A stretch of 64,000 nt of DNA from an uncultured Tidjanibacter sp. (GTDB lineage Bacteria > Bacteroidota > Bacteroidia > Bacteroidales > Rikenellaceae): NCBI GenBank assembly GCA_944326085.1, contig CALVCL010000001.1:226776-290775 (forward strand), in the 5' to 3' direction. Under the pieces are notes generated by a model. The model was not told the origin of the DNA, did not search any database, and saw nothing but the letters and a program-made list of their open reading frames with translations. Both the position numbers and the translations under genes were made by a program. Positions 1 to 8,197 of the stretch are shown one piece after another (the first letter of the stretch is position 1; each line of letters starts with the position of its first letter).

Positions 1-321
1 ACTTTCCATCTGGTATGTCTGGGCTGGATATTTTTCCGTGCACGTGACGTGTCGACAGGTCTGGAGATTATAGAACAGGTGTTTACTAATCTCGATTGGT
101 CGCTCGTGCCGAGTATCATAACGGGCTACTGGGAGATATTCGTCATTATGTTGGCAGGATATGTGGCACACTTCATGCCTCAGCGCGTGCAGGACCGTGC
201 GTGTGCTGCCGTGACGCGTAATCCAATAGCGGTCAATGCCCTGCTTATGGCGTTGATAATATGGGCCGTGATGCAGGTGAAGTCGGCCGACATACAGCCG
301 TTTATCTATTTCCAATTCTGA
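1..321 (+). CDS. MBOAT family O-acyltransferase, C-terminal fragment (5' end outside window)
   Basis: The reading frame is open from base 1, so the gene begins before the window. The visible 106 residues start with a hydrophobic stretch reading HLVCLGWIFFRARD, which resembles the C-terminal signature of membrane-bound O-acyltransferases of the AlgI/DltB type, followed by two more hydrophobic segments and a short end FIYFQF. By family, such proteins move acyl groups (often acetyl) to surface polysaccharides across the inner membrane. The catalytic histidine region is upstream and not seen, so the substrate cannot be inferred. An internal GTG at 49 is not a credible start because the motif lies before it. 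Confidence 0.75.
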   Translation, partial: TFHLVCLGWIFFRARDVSTGLEIIEQVFTNLDWSLVPSIITGYWEIFVIMLAGYVAHFMPQRVQDRACAAVTRNPIAVNALLMALIIWAVMQVKSADIQPFIYFQF

Positions 322-352
322 TATAACGTAGAACAAGCTAATCCATAAATAT

Positions 353-961
353 ATGAATGAACTGGACAGGAGCCTGATGCTCGCACTCAACTTTGACGGC
401 GGAAGCTTTATGGATGCCATAATGTGGTTCGCCTCCGGAATACCGAACTGGATACCGTTGTACCTTTTGGTGCTGTATCTGTTTTGGCGCAACTATGGAT
501 GGAAGTATATGCTTTGGGCCCTGTTGTTCGTAGGGGCGGGTGTCGGAATATGTGACCAGATATGCAACCTGTTTAAAGACAATGTCCCGTATCTGCGTCC
601 GACACATACCGAAAGCCTTTTGCCCTATTTGCATACCGTGAACGATTACTATGGAGGACTTATGGGGACCGTGTCGGGACACGCTTCGACAAGCTTTTGC
701 GTATTTCTCTTTACTTCGCTGGCCATGCATCGCAAATGGTTCACATGGATGATGCTCGTGTATATGCTTCTGACCACATATTCGCGTATATATCTCGGCG
801 TACATTTCCCGTTCCAGATATTGTTCGGGTTGATACTCGGCATGGTTGTGTCGCTCCTGATGTGGTACATATTCTCCAAGCTGAATGATCGATATCATTG
901 GGCTGTGCCGCGAACAAATGCTGATATCGGTGTGGGAGAGAGCAGCGGCACGGGACACTAA
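353..961 (+). CDS. PAP2-family membrane phosphatase
   Basis: A 202-residue protein with about five hydrophobic segments. The PAP2 signature is visible in three parts: KDNVPYLRP (K-x6-RP, near residue 75), SGHAS (near 107) and SRIYLGVH (near 144). By family these enzymes remove phosphate from membrane lipids such as phosphatidate, phosphatidylglycerol phosphate or undecaprenyl diphosphate, with the active site facing the periplasm. The residue that is usually Asp, four after the histidine, is Gln here (HFPFQ), which is unusual since that Asp positions the nucleophilic histidine. The gene follows the acyltransferase by 31 bases and may share its transcript. Substrate unknown. Confidence 0.85.
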   Translation: MNELDRSLMLALNFDGGSFMDAIMWFASGIPNWIPLYLLVLYLFWRNYGWKYMLWALLFVGAGVGICDQICNLFKDNVPYLRPTHTESLLPYLHTVNDYYGGLMGTVSGHASTSFCVFLFTSLAMHRKWFTWMMLVYMLLTTYSRIYLGVHFPFQILFGLILGMVVSLLMWYIFSKLNDRYHWAVPRTNADIGVGESSGTGH

Positions 962-978
962 AAATGACGGATAAGAGT

Positions 979-986
979 TATCTTTG
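979..986 (+). promoter_or_regulatory. ruvB promoter, -7 element TAtcTTTG
   Basis: Matches the Bacteroidota -7 consensus TAnnTTTG exactly. It lies downstream of the first in-frame ATG (964), which argues against that ATG as the ruvB start. Transcription would begin near 992. Confidence 0.5.
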
Positions 987-990
987 CAAT

Positions 991-2004
991 ATGGCAATCG
1001 ACAGGGATATGAGAAACATGGAGAGCGATGCGGAGTTTGAGAACCGTATACGCCCTCAGGAACTCGACAGTTTTCGCGGGCAGGACAAAGTGGCGGAAAA
1101 TCTTCGGGTGTTTATACGTGCGGCACTGATGCGTGGCGATTCGCTCGACCATGTATTGCTGCATGGTCCTCCTGGTCTCGGCAAGACCACTCTCGCAAAC
1201 ATCATCGCAAATGAGATGGGGTCGACACTCCGTGTGACGAGCGGGCCTGTTTTGGACAAGCCTGGCGACCTCGCGGGACTGCTTACCAATCTCAATGCCG
1301 GTGATGTGCTTTTCATAGACGAGATACACCGTCTCAGTCCGATAGTGGAGGAATATCTCTATTCGGCCATGGAGGACTACAAGATAGACATAGTGCTTGA
1401 CAAGGGGCCTTCGGCAAGGTCGATACAGCTGGAACTGAATCCGTTCACACTCATCGGTGCGACGACCCGAAGCGGTTTGCTGACTTCTCCGCTGCGTGCG
1501 CGTTTCGGTATACAGTGCCATCTCGAATATTACGATGCACCTGTGTTGGCGGGTATAGTTCGCCGTTCTGCTGGCATTCTGGGCATAGCCATAAAAGACG
1601 AGGCTGCGCAGGAGATAGCAATGCGAAGCAGGGGTACGCCACGTATTGCCAACTCGTTGCTGCGGCGTGTACGCGATTTCGCAATGGTTATGGGCAACGG
1701 GTCGATAGACCTTCCTATAACGAGAACGGCGCTTCAGGCGCTCGATATAGATTCGCGCGGATTGGACCAGATGGACAACAAGATACTGTCGACAATCATT
1801 CACAAGTTCGGAGGCGGCCCTGTTGGATTGAATACGATAGCCACTGCCGTAAGCGAGGACGCCGGTACCATTGAGGAGGTATATGAACCGTTTTTGATTA
1901 AAGAAGGATTTCTTAAGCGTACCCCACGTGGCAGGGAGGTTACATCGCTTGCCTATTCGCATCTTGGGGTGACTCCTTTGTCGGAGGAGGGAACTCTGTT
2001 CTGA
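991..2004 (+). CDS. ruvB: Holliday junction branch migration DNA helicase RuvB
   Basis: RuvB is the AAA+ motor that, with RuvA and RuvC, drives branch migration of Holliday junctions. Visible motifs are the Walker [11 protein letters not shown], Walker B FIDEIHRL, sensor GATTRSGLL, and the conserved C-terminal winged-helix text [22 protein letters not shown]. Length (about 338 residues) is normal for the family. The start is uncertain: 964 lies upstream of a good promoter element, 991 gives the most typical N-terminus and length, and 1009 or 1018 would leave a normal leader after the predicted transcription start. A strong hairpin terminator follows 15 bases after the stop. Confidence 0.96.
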   Translation: MAIDRDMRNMESDAEFENRIRPQELDSFRGQDKVAENLRVFIRAALMRGDSLDHVLLHGPPGLGKTTLANIIANEMGSTLRVTSGPVLDKPGDLAGLLTNLNAGDVLFIDEIHRLSPIVEEYLYSAMEDYKIDIVLDKGPSARSIQLELNPFTLIGATTRSGLLTSPLRARFGIQCHLEYYDAPVLAGIVRRSAGILGIAIKDEAAQEIAMRSRGTPRIANSLLRRVRDFAMVMGNGSIDLPITRTALQALDIDSRGLDQMDNKILSTIIHKFGGGPVGLNTIATAVSEDAGTIEEVYEPFLIKEGFLKRTPRGREVTSLAYSHLGVTPLSEEGTLF

Positions 2005-2019
2005 TGACTGCATGATATG

Positions 2020-2056
2020 AATATATGCACCATTTACGAGGTGCATATATTTTTTG
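2020..2056 (+). terminator. Rho-independent terminator after ruvB
   Basis: A perfect 12-bp inverted repeat (AATATATGCACC at 2020-2031 and its complement at 2040-2051) with an 8-base loop, followed by a T-rich run. Confidence 0.8.
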
Positions 2057-2334
2057 TGCCTGCATAGTATCTCGCAATATTCATTTAGTGGATGTGCAAG
2101 TGTACTATTTGAATTTTTGTTGTGACTCTGACAATGACGAGAGTATTTTGCCGGAGTGTGTGGAAGAGTTGTAATTAGGGTAGCAGCGTGTATTATATAC
2201 GGAGCATTGTTGGGCTATACAATGATAAGCTAATAGATAATTATATGCAGACTGCAATAAAATGTTGTATATATATTTATAAATTGCCTGTAAAGTTAAA
2301 AAATCGCATGTTTTGTATTTTGTAGAAATTCAGC
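2057..2334. other. Intergenic, AT-rich, no gene seen
   Basis: No credible reading frame, tRNA or recognised RNA. The stretch ends at the promoter of the candidate small RNA described next. Confidence 0.5.
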
Positions 2335-2342
2335 TACATTTG
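2335..2342 (+). promoter_or_regulatory. -7 element TAcaTTTG of a candidate small RNA
   Basis: Exact match to TAnnTTTG with a TTTTG-containing stretch about 20 bases upstream. There is no coding sequence between it and the hairpin at 2457-2488. Confidence 0.45.
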
Positions 2343-2348
2343 CTTGTA

Positions 2349-2490
2349 CCAATACATTATTACATCATCTCTTTTTGAATAATTCTTGCTGTTTTAGGGA
2401 GCGTGGAATACATGTTTGGTTAACTGTAAGTTTGTTGTAGATAAATGAGATGATTGAAAGGGCGTATCCGTGGTGGACACGCCCTTTTAT
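2349..2490 (+). ncRNA. Candidate structured small RNA (possible 6S-like)
   Basis: The interval is bounded by an exact -7 element and by a strong terminator hairpin (AAAGGGCGT at 2457-2465 pairing with ACGCCCTTT at 2479-2487, then TTT). It has no plausible protein: the only frame is out of keeping with its surroundings. Inside, ATCATCTC (2364-2371) can pair with GAGATGAT (2447-2454), closing a long, mostly unpaired domain of about 75 bases. A closing stem around a large open bubble is the general plan of 6S RNA, but the length is short for 6S and I see no decisive sequence signature. The identity is therefore open. Confidence 0.45.
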
Positions 2491-2527
2491 GTTGTGTGTC
2501 AGGTGTGTTTTTCCCCTTCTTTATATT

Positions 2528-2535
2528 TACCTTTG
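2528..2535 (+). promoter_or_regulatory. Promoter of the DAHP synthase gene, -7 element TAccTTTG
   Basis: Exact TAnnTTTG match ending 23 bases before the ATG at 2559. It sits directly after the small-RNA terminator. Confidence 0.6.
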
Positions 2536-2558
2536 CAACGGATTAATCTATTTTGTTT

Positions 2559-3620
2559 ATGTCAGCCGTCCAGCAGAAAAAACCTATTGTAATAGCCGGT
2601 CCGTGCAGTGTCGAAAGTCGAGAGCAAGTTATTGAAACATGCTGTCGGCTGGCTGCCTGTGGCTGCGTGGATATGATAAGGGGTGGAGTGTGGAAACCCC
2701 GTACATATCCGTCGTGCTTTCAGGGAGTCAGCGACATAGGTCTGGAATGGTTGGCAGAAGCCCGCAAGGAAACAGGTCTGCCGTTTGGCGTTGAAGTGGC
2801 CAATGCTCACCATGTTGAGGTCGCATTGCGTGCCGGTGCCGATATGGTATGGTTGGGTGCACGCACAACAGGAAATCCGTTCAGCGTGCAGGAGGTGGCC
2901 GATGCCTTGAAGGGAACGGCTGTCATTGTGTTGGTGAAGAATGGACCCATGCCCGATGCGGAGTTGTGGACCGGAGCAGTGGAGCGCATGTTGGCGGCAG
3001 GAATTAACACAGATAGGCTTATGCTTATCCACAGAGGGTTTATGCAGAGCGGTGCAGTGGGCTATCGCAATCCTCCCGTCTGGCATGTGGCGCTGGAGAT
3101 GCGGCGACGTTTTCCACAGCTGCGGATGCTGTGTGACCCGTCGCACATGTGCGGCAACCGTACAGGGCTTGCTGCTACGGCGCAGAAAGCGATAGACCTT
3201 TCGTATGACGGTCTGTTCGTGGAGAGCCACTGCAATCCCGATGCAGCATGGAGTGATGCGGCGCAGCAGGTGACGCCTGAGCGTCTGTCCGAGATATTGC
3301 ATGGATTGAAATGGAGGAGGAAAGAGTCCGATACGCCTGCGTATATGCGGGAAATGGAGCGTCTGCGTTTGGAAATAGACCAGATAGACTTGCAGCTGTT
3401 CGGGTTATTGTCGCGGCGTATGGGCATAGCAGAGGAGATAGGCCGCATAAAACGAGATAACGATGTTACGATATTTCAACTCAGCCGTTGGGAGGAGATA
3501 GTTGACAATATGATTGGGCGTGCAGAAGAACTCGGTTTGAGTGAAGGGTTTGTGCGCATGATACTTGATGCCGTTCACATGGAGAGCATAGCACACCAGA
3601 ACAAGGTGATGAACGATTGA
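2559..3620 (+). CDS. Bifunctional 3-deoxy-7-phosphoheptulonate synthase / chorismate mutase
   Basis: A 353-residue fusion that catalyses the first step of the shikimate pathway (phosphoenolpyruvate plus erythrose 4-phosphate) and the conversion of chorismate to prephenate for Phe/Tyr. Residues about 1-255 are the synthase of the KDO8P-synthase-like type: AGPCSVES near the start, KPRTYPSCFQG, DPSHMCGNR. Residues about 265-353 are an AroQ-type chorismate mutase: RLEIDQIDLQLFGLLSRRM and a downstream helix VHMESIAHQNKV. In fused enzymes of this kind the mutase domain usually gives feedback control of the synthase. ATG at 2559 is preferred over the in-frame TTG at 2553. A bidirectional terminator separates it from convergent folC. 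Confidence 0.93.
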   Translation: MSAVQQKKPIVIAGPCSVESREQVIETCCRLAACGCVDMIRGGVWKPRTYPSCFQGVSDIGLEWLAEARKETGLPFGVEVANAHHVEVALRAGADMVWLGARTTGNPFSVQEVADALKGTAVIVLVKNGPMPDAELWTGAVERMLAAGINTDRLMLIHRGFMQSGAVGYRNPPVWHVALEMRRRFPQLRMLCDPSHMCGNRTGLAATAQKAIDLSYDGLFVESHCNPDAAWSDAAQQVTPERLSEILHGLKWRRKESDTPAYMREMERLRLEIDQIDLQLFGLLSRRMGIAEEIGRIKRDNDVTIFQLSRWEEIVDNMIGRAEELGLSEGFVRMILDAVHMESIAHQNKVMND

Positions 3621-3641
3621 TTGGATTGTCTGCGTCGAGAA

Positions 3642-3682
3642 ATAAAGAATGCCGACCTCATCAGGATGTCGGCATTCTTTAT
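3642..3682. terminator. Bidirectional terminator between the DAHP synthase gene and folC
   Basis: A perfect 15-bp stem (3642-3656 with 3668-3682) around an 11-base loop. It has A-run and T-run flanks, so it can serve both convergent genes. Confidence 0.85.
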
Positions 3683-3696
3683 ATTTGGTCTTATTC

Positions 3697-4986
3697 TTAC
3701 AATATTTCGCCAACCAGATAGAGACTGCCGCCCACAAAGATTACATCGCTGGGACCGGCATTTGATTTGGCATGCTCCAATGCTGCATGCGGGTCTGCTA
3801 TGACTTTGCCCTTCAGTCCGTAATGTTTGGCCTCTTCGGCTAGACGGTCGGCACTTATTGCGCGTGGTGAAGAAGACTGCGTGAAGATGTACTCGGCATC
3901 TGCAGGCAATTGCGGGAATATCGTGTCGAGAGTTTTGTCAGCAGCGAATCCGAGTATCATGTAGAGGCGGTCATGTTCCATTTTGCGCAACTGTCGTACG
4001 GTTTCCTTAAAACTGTGAGCGTTGTGTCCACCATCGGCAATTGTCAGCGGGACATGTGATATTATCTGCCATCGACCCGATAATCCTGTTAAGGCTGTAA
4101 CGTTGCGTAGTCCCTCAAGTATGGCCTTGGTACTGATGCTTAATTGGGTTTTACGGCGCAGGACACTGATAGCCGTTCGTGCCGTGATGAGGTTCTTGCG
4201 CTGGAAGCCGCCAAGAAGATCCAGTTCTATGTGCTGAATATTGCCTGTATCGATGCGCCGCAGGGTATAGCGCTGCAATGTGCCGTGCGGATGTTCTTCG
4301 AGGCATTCGTACGTAAGGTCGGCGAACATTATGGGGGCGCTCTGCTCGGCTGCGCGGGTAATGAATATATGGGCGCTCTCAGGGTCGCTTTCGCCTATCA
4401 CGACCGGGGTACGGCTCTTGATGATGCCTGCCTTCTCTGCGGCTATCGCTTCTACTGTTTTACCGAGTATGTCGCAGTGCTCGAGACCTATATTGGTAAT
4501 GATGCTTATGGCCGGAGTGATGATGTTGGTGGCATCGAGCCTGCCGCCGAGGCCGGTTTCAATTATGGCAACCTCAACTTCTGACTCTGAAAACCATTTG
4601 AAGGCCATGGCTGTGGTCATCTCGAAATATGATAGGCCGAGCCTTTTGATGTCTTCACCGTAACGTGACATGAAGTCTGCCACGGCATATTCTGGTATGG
4701 GCTCTCCATCTATGCGGATGCGTTCTCGAATGCTGTGGAGGTGTGGCGACGTGTATAGTCCTGTGTGGTAACCGGCGGACTGAAGTACGGCGGCCAGCAT
4801 GTGGGCTACGGAACCCTTGCCGTTGGTACCGGCTATGTGTATGGTCATGTAGTCATTCTGCGGGTTGCCCATTGTGCGGCATGCAGCAGCTATGGTGTCA
4901 AGACCTTCATGGTAGGCGGTACGTCCTGCAGTTTGGAATGAAACGAAATTCTCGTTGAGAAAGTCAAGTGCTTCGGTGTAGTTCAT
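3697..4986 (-). CDS. folC: Bifunctional folylpolyglutamate synthase / dihydrofolate synthase
   Basis: Adds glutamate to dihydropteroate and to reduced folates using ATP. Visible are the P-loop GTNGKGSVAHM near residue 53, the Mur-ligase text SPHLHSIRERIRIDG, ETGLGGRLDATN near residue 144, and the C-terminal domain with DGGHNAHSFKETV. At 429 residues it is full length. It lies 26 bases downstream of lnt on the same strand and is probably co-transcribed with it. Confidence 0.94.
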   Translation of the reverse strand: MNYTEALDFLNENFVSFQTAGRTAYHEGLDTIAAACRTMGNPQNDYMTIHIAGTNGKGSVAHMLAAVLQSAGYHTGLYTSPHLHSIRERIRIDGEPIPEYAVADFMSRYGEDIKRLGLSYFEMTTAMAFKWFSESEVEVAIIETGLGGRLDATNIITPAISIITNIGLEHCDILGKTVEAIAAEKAGIIKSRTPVVIGESDPESAHIFITRAAEQSAPIMFADLTYECLEEHPHGTLQRYTLRRIDTGNIQHIELDLLGGFQRKNLITARTAISVLRRKTQLSISTKAILEGLRNVTALTGLSGRWQIISHVPLTIADGGHNAHSFKETVRQLRKMEHDRLYMILGFAADKTLDTIFPQLPADAEYIFTQSSSPRAISADRLAEEAKHYGLKGKVIADPHAALEHAKSNAGPSDVIFVGGSLYLVGEIL

Positions 4987-5012
4987 ATCTTGGGCTTGTT
5001 GCTTGTTTGTTG

Positions 5013-6602
5013 TTAGTCTACGAGGTGGCTGCGGCGTCGGAAGCGATATACGATGAAATACAGTATGGACAGCATGAATACGAATTCGCCGAGACGGCCT
5101 AGCATGTCTCCGTATTGTGTGTAAAACGTTGTTTTGTCAGACAATGGTATGGTACGTGTTACTATGCCGCGCTTGTTCCAGCCTAGCGTGTCGAGGACAT
5201 TGCCTCGCGAATTGATGAAACCGGATATTCCGGTGTTGGCGCTTCGGACTATATAGCGACGTGTTTCTATGGCACGCATACGCGAATAGGAAAAGTGCTG
5301 CTTGTAACCTGGTGTGTCATCCCACCATCCGTCGTTGGTCAGGACGAACAGCACCTGTGCACCGCGTCGTGCGAAGGTGGCAAAGTGTTCGCCGTATACC
5401 GACTCGTAGCATATCGGAGCTGCCGAGCATGCCTTGATGCCGTCATCGGTATTGAGGGTAAATGTGCGGTAGAAGTTGTCTGTGCCGAGTTGTCCGGTAG
5501 TACCGCCGAGGTCCACGATGAAGTCAGTGAAAGGCTGCAGCAGTTCCATGAACGGCATCATCTCGACGCCGATAACCAGTTTTGCCTTGTGGTGAACGGC
5601 TATGTTGGCGGCAGAGTCTATGGCTATTGCGCTGTTGTAGACATCGTACCATGTGCCGTTGCGCAACGGGCGGGCAGAGAAGGGCTTGGCATTTTGATCG
5701 GAATAGAGTTTGAATGTGGTAGCCCCTGATATGAATTGAGCCTTCGGGCGTTTTGTCCGAATAAAGTCAATGTATCGCCGGATGGATGATGAGCCTGTAA
5801 TGCTGTTTTCCCAGATATTGTTGTCGATTGCAGTTTCGGGAGCAAGCAGAAAATCGACATCCTGCGGTGACTGTGCCGCCAGAGACAGTATTATATCGTC
5901 CTGCTTGGCCTGCGGAAGAGAGAACTTCTCTGTGTACGGTTCTATGTTGGGCTGTATTGATGTGACTGTGACGGTCTCGCCATGCGGCTCCTCCCAACTC
6001 CAGTAAAGTATCTGCGACAGAATAATAGGTATCGCAGCCCATGCGGCAAAACCGTACCACAATTGTCTGTCTGAACGGCGTTTAATGGCATGAAACAGGA
6101 TGAGATTTGATACAAGTATCCAAAGCGAGCCTCCGAGTACTCCGGTGTATTCGTACCATTGTATTGCCCAGATGTCGTTTGCAAGGCCGTTGCCGAGCAG
6201 CAGCCACGGGAATGAAATCTCTCCGTTTAGGTATATGTATTCGGCGGCTAGCCAACCGCTTGCCAGTATGATGCCAGAGATTGTTGCGGAACAGCGCTTG
6301 CAGGTGTAGTGGTATAGCATGAATACCGAACCGAACAGCACTGTCTGCACTATGGTTGCTGCAAATACGCCGATTGGGGCAGCAAGCCATACCCACCATA
6401 TCGTAGCCACCGACCATAGGCAGAATGTGATAGCTGTCCAGCCCGCCATGTGCCAGAACGAACGGCGCGTACTGTCGTAACTGTCGCTTATTATGAGTAA
6501 TGGAACGAGGGCTGCCAGCAGGGCGATGCCGCTTATGCGTAGCCAGCCGACTGACAGCAGTACGACGCTGCAAAGGACGAGTAGCAGTTTTCTTTTCATC
6601 AT
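5013..6602 (-). CDS. lnt: Apolipoprotein N-acyltransferase
   Basis: Attaches the third acyl chain to the N-terminal cysteine of lipoproteins at the inner membrane, the last step of lipoprotein maturation. About six N-terminal hydrophobic segments are followed by a nitrilase-like domain. The catalytic triad is visible: Glu in APETAID, Lys in HHKAKLVIGVE and Cys in ICYESVYGE. A further hydrophobic segment closes the protein. ATG 6602 (or 6599) gives a classical signal-anchor start; an in-frame ATG at 6626 adds eight polar residues and is possible. The -7 element on this strand at 6654-6661 suits either start. Confidence 0.93.
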   Translation of the reverse strand: MMKRKLLLVLCSVVLLSVGWLRISGIALLAALVPLLIISDSYDSTRRSFWHMAGWTAITFCLWSVATIWWVWLAAPIGVFAATIVQTVLFGSVFMLYHYTCKRCSATISGIILASGWLAAEYIYLNGEISFPWLLLGNGLANDIWAIQWYEYTGVLGGSLWILVSNLILFHAIKRRSDRQLWYGFAAWAAIPIILSQILYWSWEEPHGETVTVTSIQPNIEPYTEKFSLPQAKQDDIILSLAAQSPQDVDFLLAPETAIDNNIWENSITGSSSIRRYIDFIRTKRPKAQFISGATTFKLYSDQNAKPFSARPLRNGTWYDVYNSAIAIDSAANIAVHHKAKLVIGVEMMPFMELLQPFTDFIVDLGGTTGQLGTDNFYRTFTLNTDDGIKACSAAPICYESVYGEHFATFARRGAQVLFVLTNDGWWDDTPGYKQHFSYSRMRAIETRRYIVRSANTGISGFINSRGNVLDTLGWNKRGIVTRTIPLSDKTTFYTQYGDMLGRLGEFVFMLSILYFIVYRFRRRSHLVD

Positions 6603-6653
6603 CGGATTTGTATTTGACCGGTGCATTTATAGTGCCGCAGTTACGGCGTAGTG

Positions 6654-6661
6654 CAAATATA
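6654..6661 (-). promoter_or_regulatory. lnt-folC promoter, -7 element TAtaTTTG (minus strand)
   Basis: CAAATATA on the plus strand is an exact TAnnTTTG on the minus strand. The predicted start of transcription is near 6646. Confidence 0.55.
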
Positions 6662-6816
6662 ACGCATATTGGTGTAAAGGTATATGATGTAAATCGTATT
6701 ATTGAGTGCATGCCGTACAGTGAGGCAATGTAATGCCATATTCGGCAGTAAACACAAAAACGGCGCTGTTAGGCAATAAAGTTGTGTAGCAATAATGTAC
6801 TCCGCTCTTTTCTTTA

Positions 6817-6824
6817 TAAATTTG
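6817..6824 (+). promoter_or_regulatory. Promoter of the LysE-family gene, -7 element TAaaTTTG
   Basis: Exact consensus match lying only seven bases before the first ATG (6832), so the leader would be very short or the second ATG (6838) is used. Confidence 0.5.
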
Positions 6825-6831
6825 CATTTAT

Positions 6832-7491
6832 ATGGAGATGTGGTTGGACATATTTTTGCGAGGCATACTTATCGGATTGGTAGTGTCGATGTTCTCGATA
6901 GGACCGGTGGGTGTGCTGTGTGTGCAGCGTACGCTCAGCAAGGGGCAACGCTCAGGTTTCTTTTCGGGTCTCGGTGCAGCTACAGCGGATACGATATATG
7001 CTATGGTGGCATATTTCGCCATAGCTTTCGTGCATGGAATAATAGAACAGAATCAGTTGGTCCTTAAGATTATAGGAGGAGTGCTGGTAATAGGTGTGGG
7101 ATTGTATATCTTCTTGCAGAATCCTGTGGTGCAGATACGCCGCAACAGAGCGGGCAAAGTGTGTCTGTGGCGCGACTATCTGTCGATATTCCTGTTCACA
7201 ATAGCCAATCCTGCAATCACTCTGGTATTTGTCGGACTGTTCGCGATGTTCGGTATAAGCAATAATGCCGGTTATATCAACGGTTTGGCAATGCTGGCCG
7301 GCGTGCTGGCAGGAGCAGCGGCATGGTGGCTTGTGTTTACCCTGGGATTGAATATTTTCCGAAAACGTTTCCGGCCGCGTTATCTGCTGTGGATGAACCG
7401 CATTGCAGGTGTAGTCGTTGTTTTGCTGGGATTGGTGGTCATATTTTCTTCAATCTTTAACTTTCATCTCGATGAATTCATCCCAAAGTAA
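6832..7491 (+). CDS. LysE family translocator (amino-acid exporter-like)
   Basis: A 219-residue integral membrane protein with about six hydrophobic segments and the N-terminal LysE/RhtB pattern: an early helix followed by SIGPVGVLCVQRTLSKG with glycine-rich GFFSGLGAATADTIYAM. By family these proteins export amino acids or related small molecules. In Bacteroidota most members have no assigned substrate. The gene overlaps the start of cmk by 20 bases, suggesting translational coupling in a lysE-cmk-ispH run. Confidence 0.85.
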   Translation: MEMWLDIFLRGILIGLVVSMFSIGPVGVLCVQRTLSKGQRSGFFSGLGAATADTIYAMVAYFAIAFVHGIIEQNQLVLKIIGGVLVIGVGLYIFLQNPVVQIRRNRAGKVCLWRDYLSIFLFTIANPAITLVFVGLFAMFGISNNAGYINGLAMLAGVLAGAAAWWLVFTLGLNIFRKRFRPRYLLWMNRIAGVVVVLLGLVVIFSSIFNFHLDEFIPK

Positions 7492-8185
7492 CGGAACAAA
7501 AAAGATAGTGATAGCTATAGACGGGTTCTCGTCGGGCGGCAAAAGTACCTTTGCACGCCTGCTCGCGGCCCGTTTGGGTTACATATTTATAGATACCGGA
7601 GCAATGTACCGTGCCGTAACGCTTTACGGAATAGAACACGGGGCAATTAAGGACGGCATGCTCGACCGTGATGCCCTGGTGGGTATGTTGGACGACATTG
7701 ATATTAGTTTCAGGTTTAATCCCGATAGGCAAGCCAGCGATATATATGTCAACGGCGAATGTGTAGAGACACGAATTCGCGGCATAGATGTCAGCGACAT
7801 GGTCAGCAAGGTAAGCAGCATTCCTGCCGTGAGGGAGAGACTGGTGGCGCAGCAGCAGCGCATGGGCCGCGGCAAAGGTATCGTTATGGATGGCAGGGAT
7901 ATAGGGACTGTAGTGTTTCCGGATGCCGAGTTGAAACTGTTCATGACGGCTGACCCTAAAGTTAGGGCATTGAGGCGTTTTGAAGAGTTGAAACTTAAGG
8001 GCGAGAATGTGTCGCTCGAACAGATAGAACGCAATATCATGGAGCGCGACCTGGATGACCAGAACAGAGAAGTAAGTCCGCTGCGTATGGCCCCCGACGC
8101 CATAGTGTTGAATAACAGCAATATGACGCTTGAGCAGCAAATGGAATGGATTGCTCCTATACTCGAAGAAAAACTGAGGGCATGA
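7472..8185 (+). CDS. cmk: Cytidylate kinase
   Basis: Phosphorylates CMP and dCMP with ATP. The P-loop GFSSGGKSTFARLLA lies near residue 15, followed by DTGAMYRAVTLYGIEHGA, the DGRDIGTVVFPDAELKLFMTA segment and the basic RRFEELKLKG / ERDLDDQNREVSPL lid region typical of Cmk. ATG at 7472 starts the recognisable protein; the longer upstream frame is read-through of the LysE gene. About 237 residues, normal length. Confidence 0.95.
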   Translation: MNSSQSNGTKKIVIAIDGFSSGGKSTFARLLAARLGYIFIDTGAMYRAVTLYGIEHGAIKDGMLDRDALVGMLDDIDISFRFNPDRQASDIYVNGECVETRIRGIDVSDMVSKVSSIPAVRERLVAQQQRMGRGKGIVMDGRDIGTVVFPDAELKLFMTADPKVRALRRFEELKLKGENVSLEQIERNIMERDLDDQNREVSPLRMAPDAIVLNNSNMTLEQQMEWIAPILEEKLRA

Positions 8186-8197
8186 AAATTGCATATT

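Noticed and set aside
338..997. Long minus-strand frame opposite the PAP2 gene
   Set aside because: It mirrors the PAP2 gene and its sequence (many Cys, His, Tyr, no hydrophobic pattern) resembles no protein family; PAP2 motifs are on the plus strand.
958..2046. 362-codon frame opposite ruvB
   Set aside because: RuvB on the plus strand has all AAA+ motifs; this frame is a shadow with arginine/histidine-rich random text.
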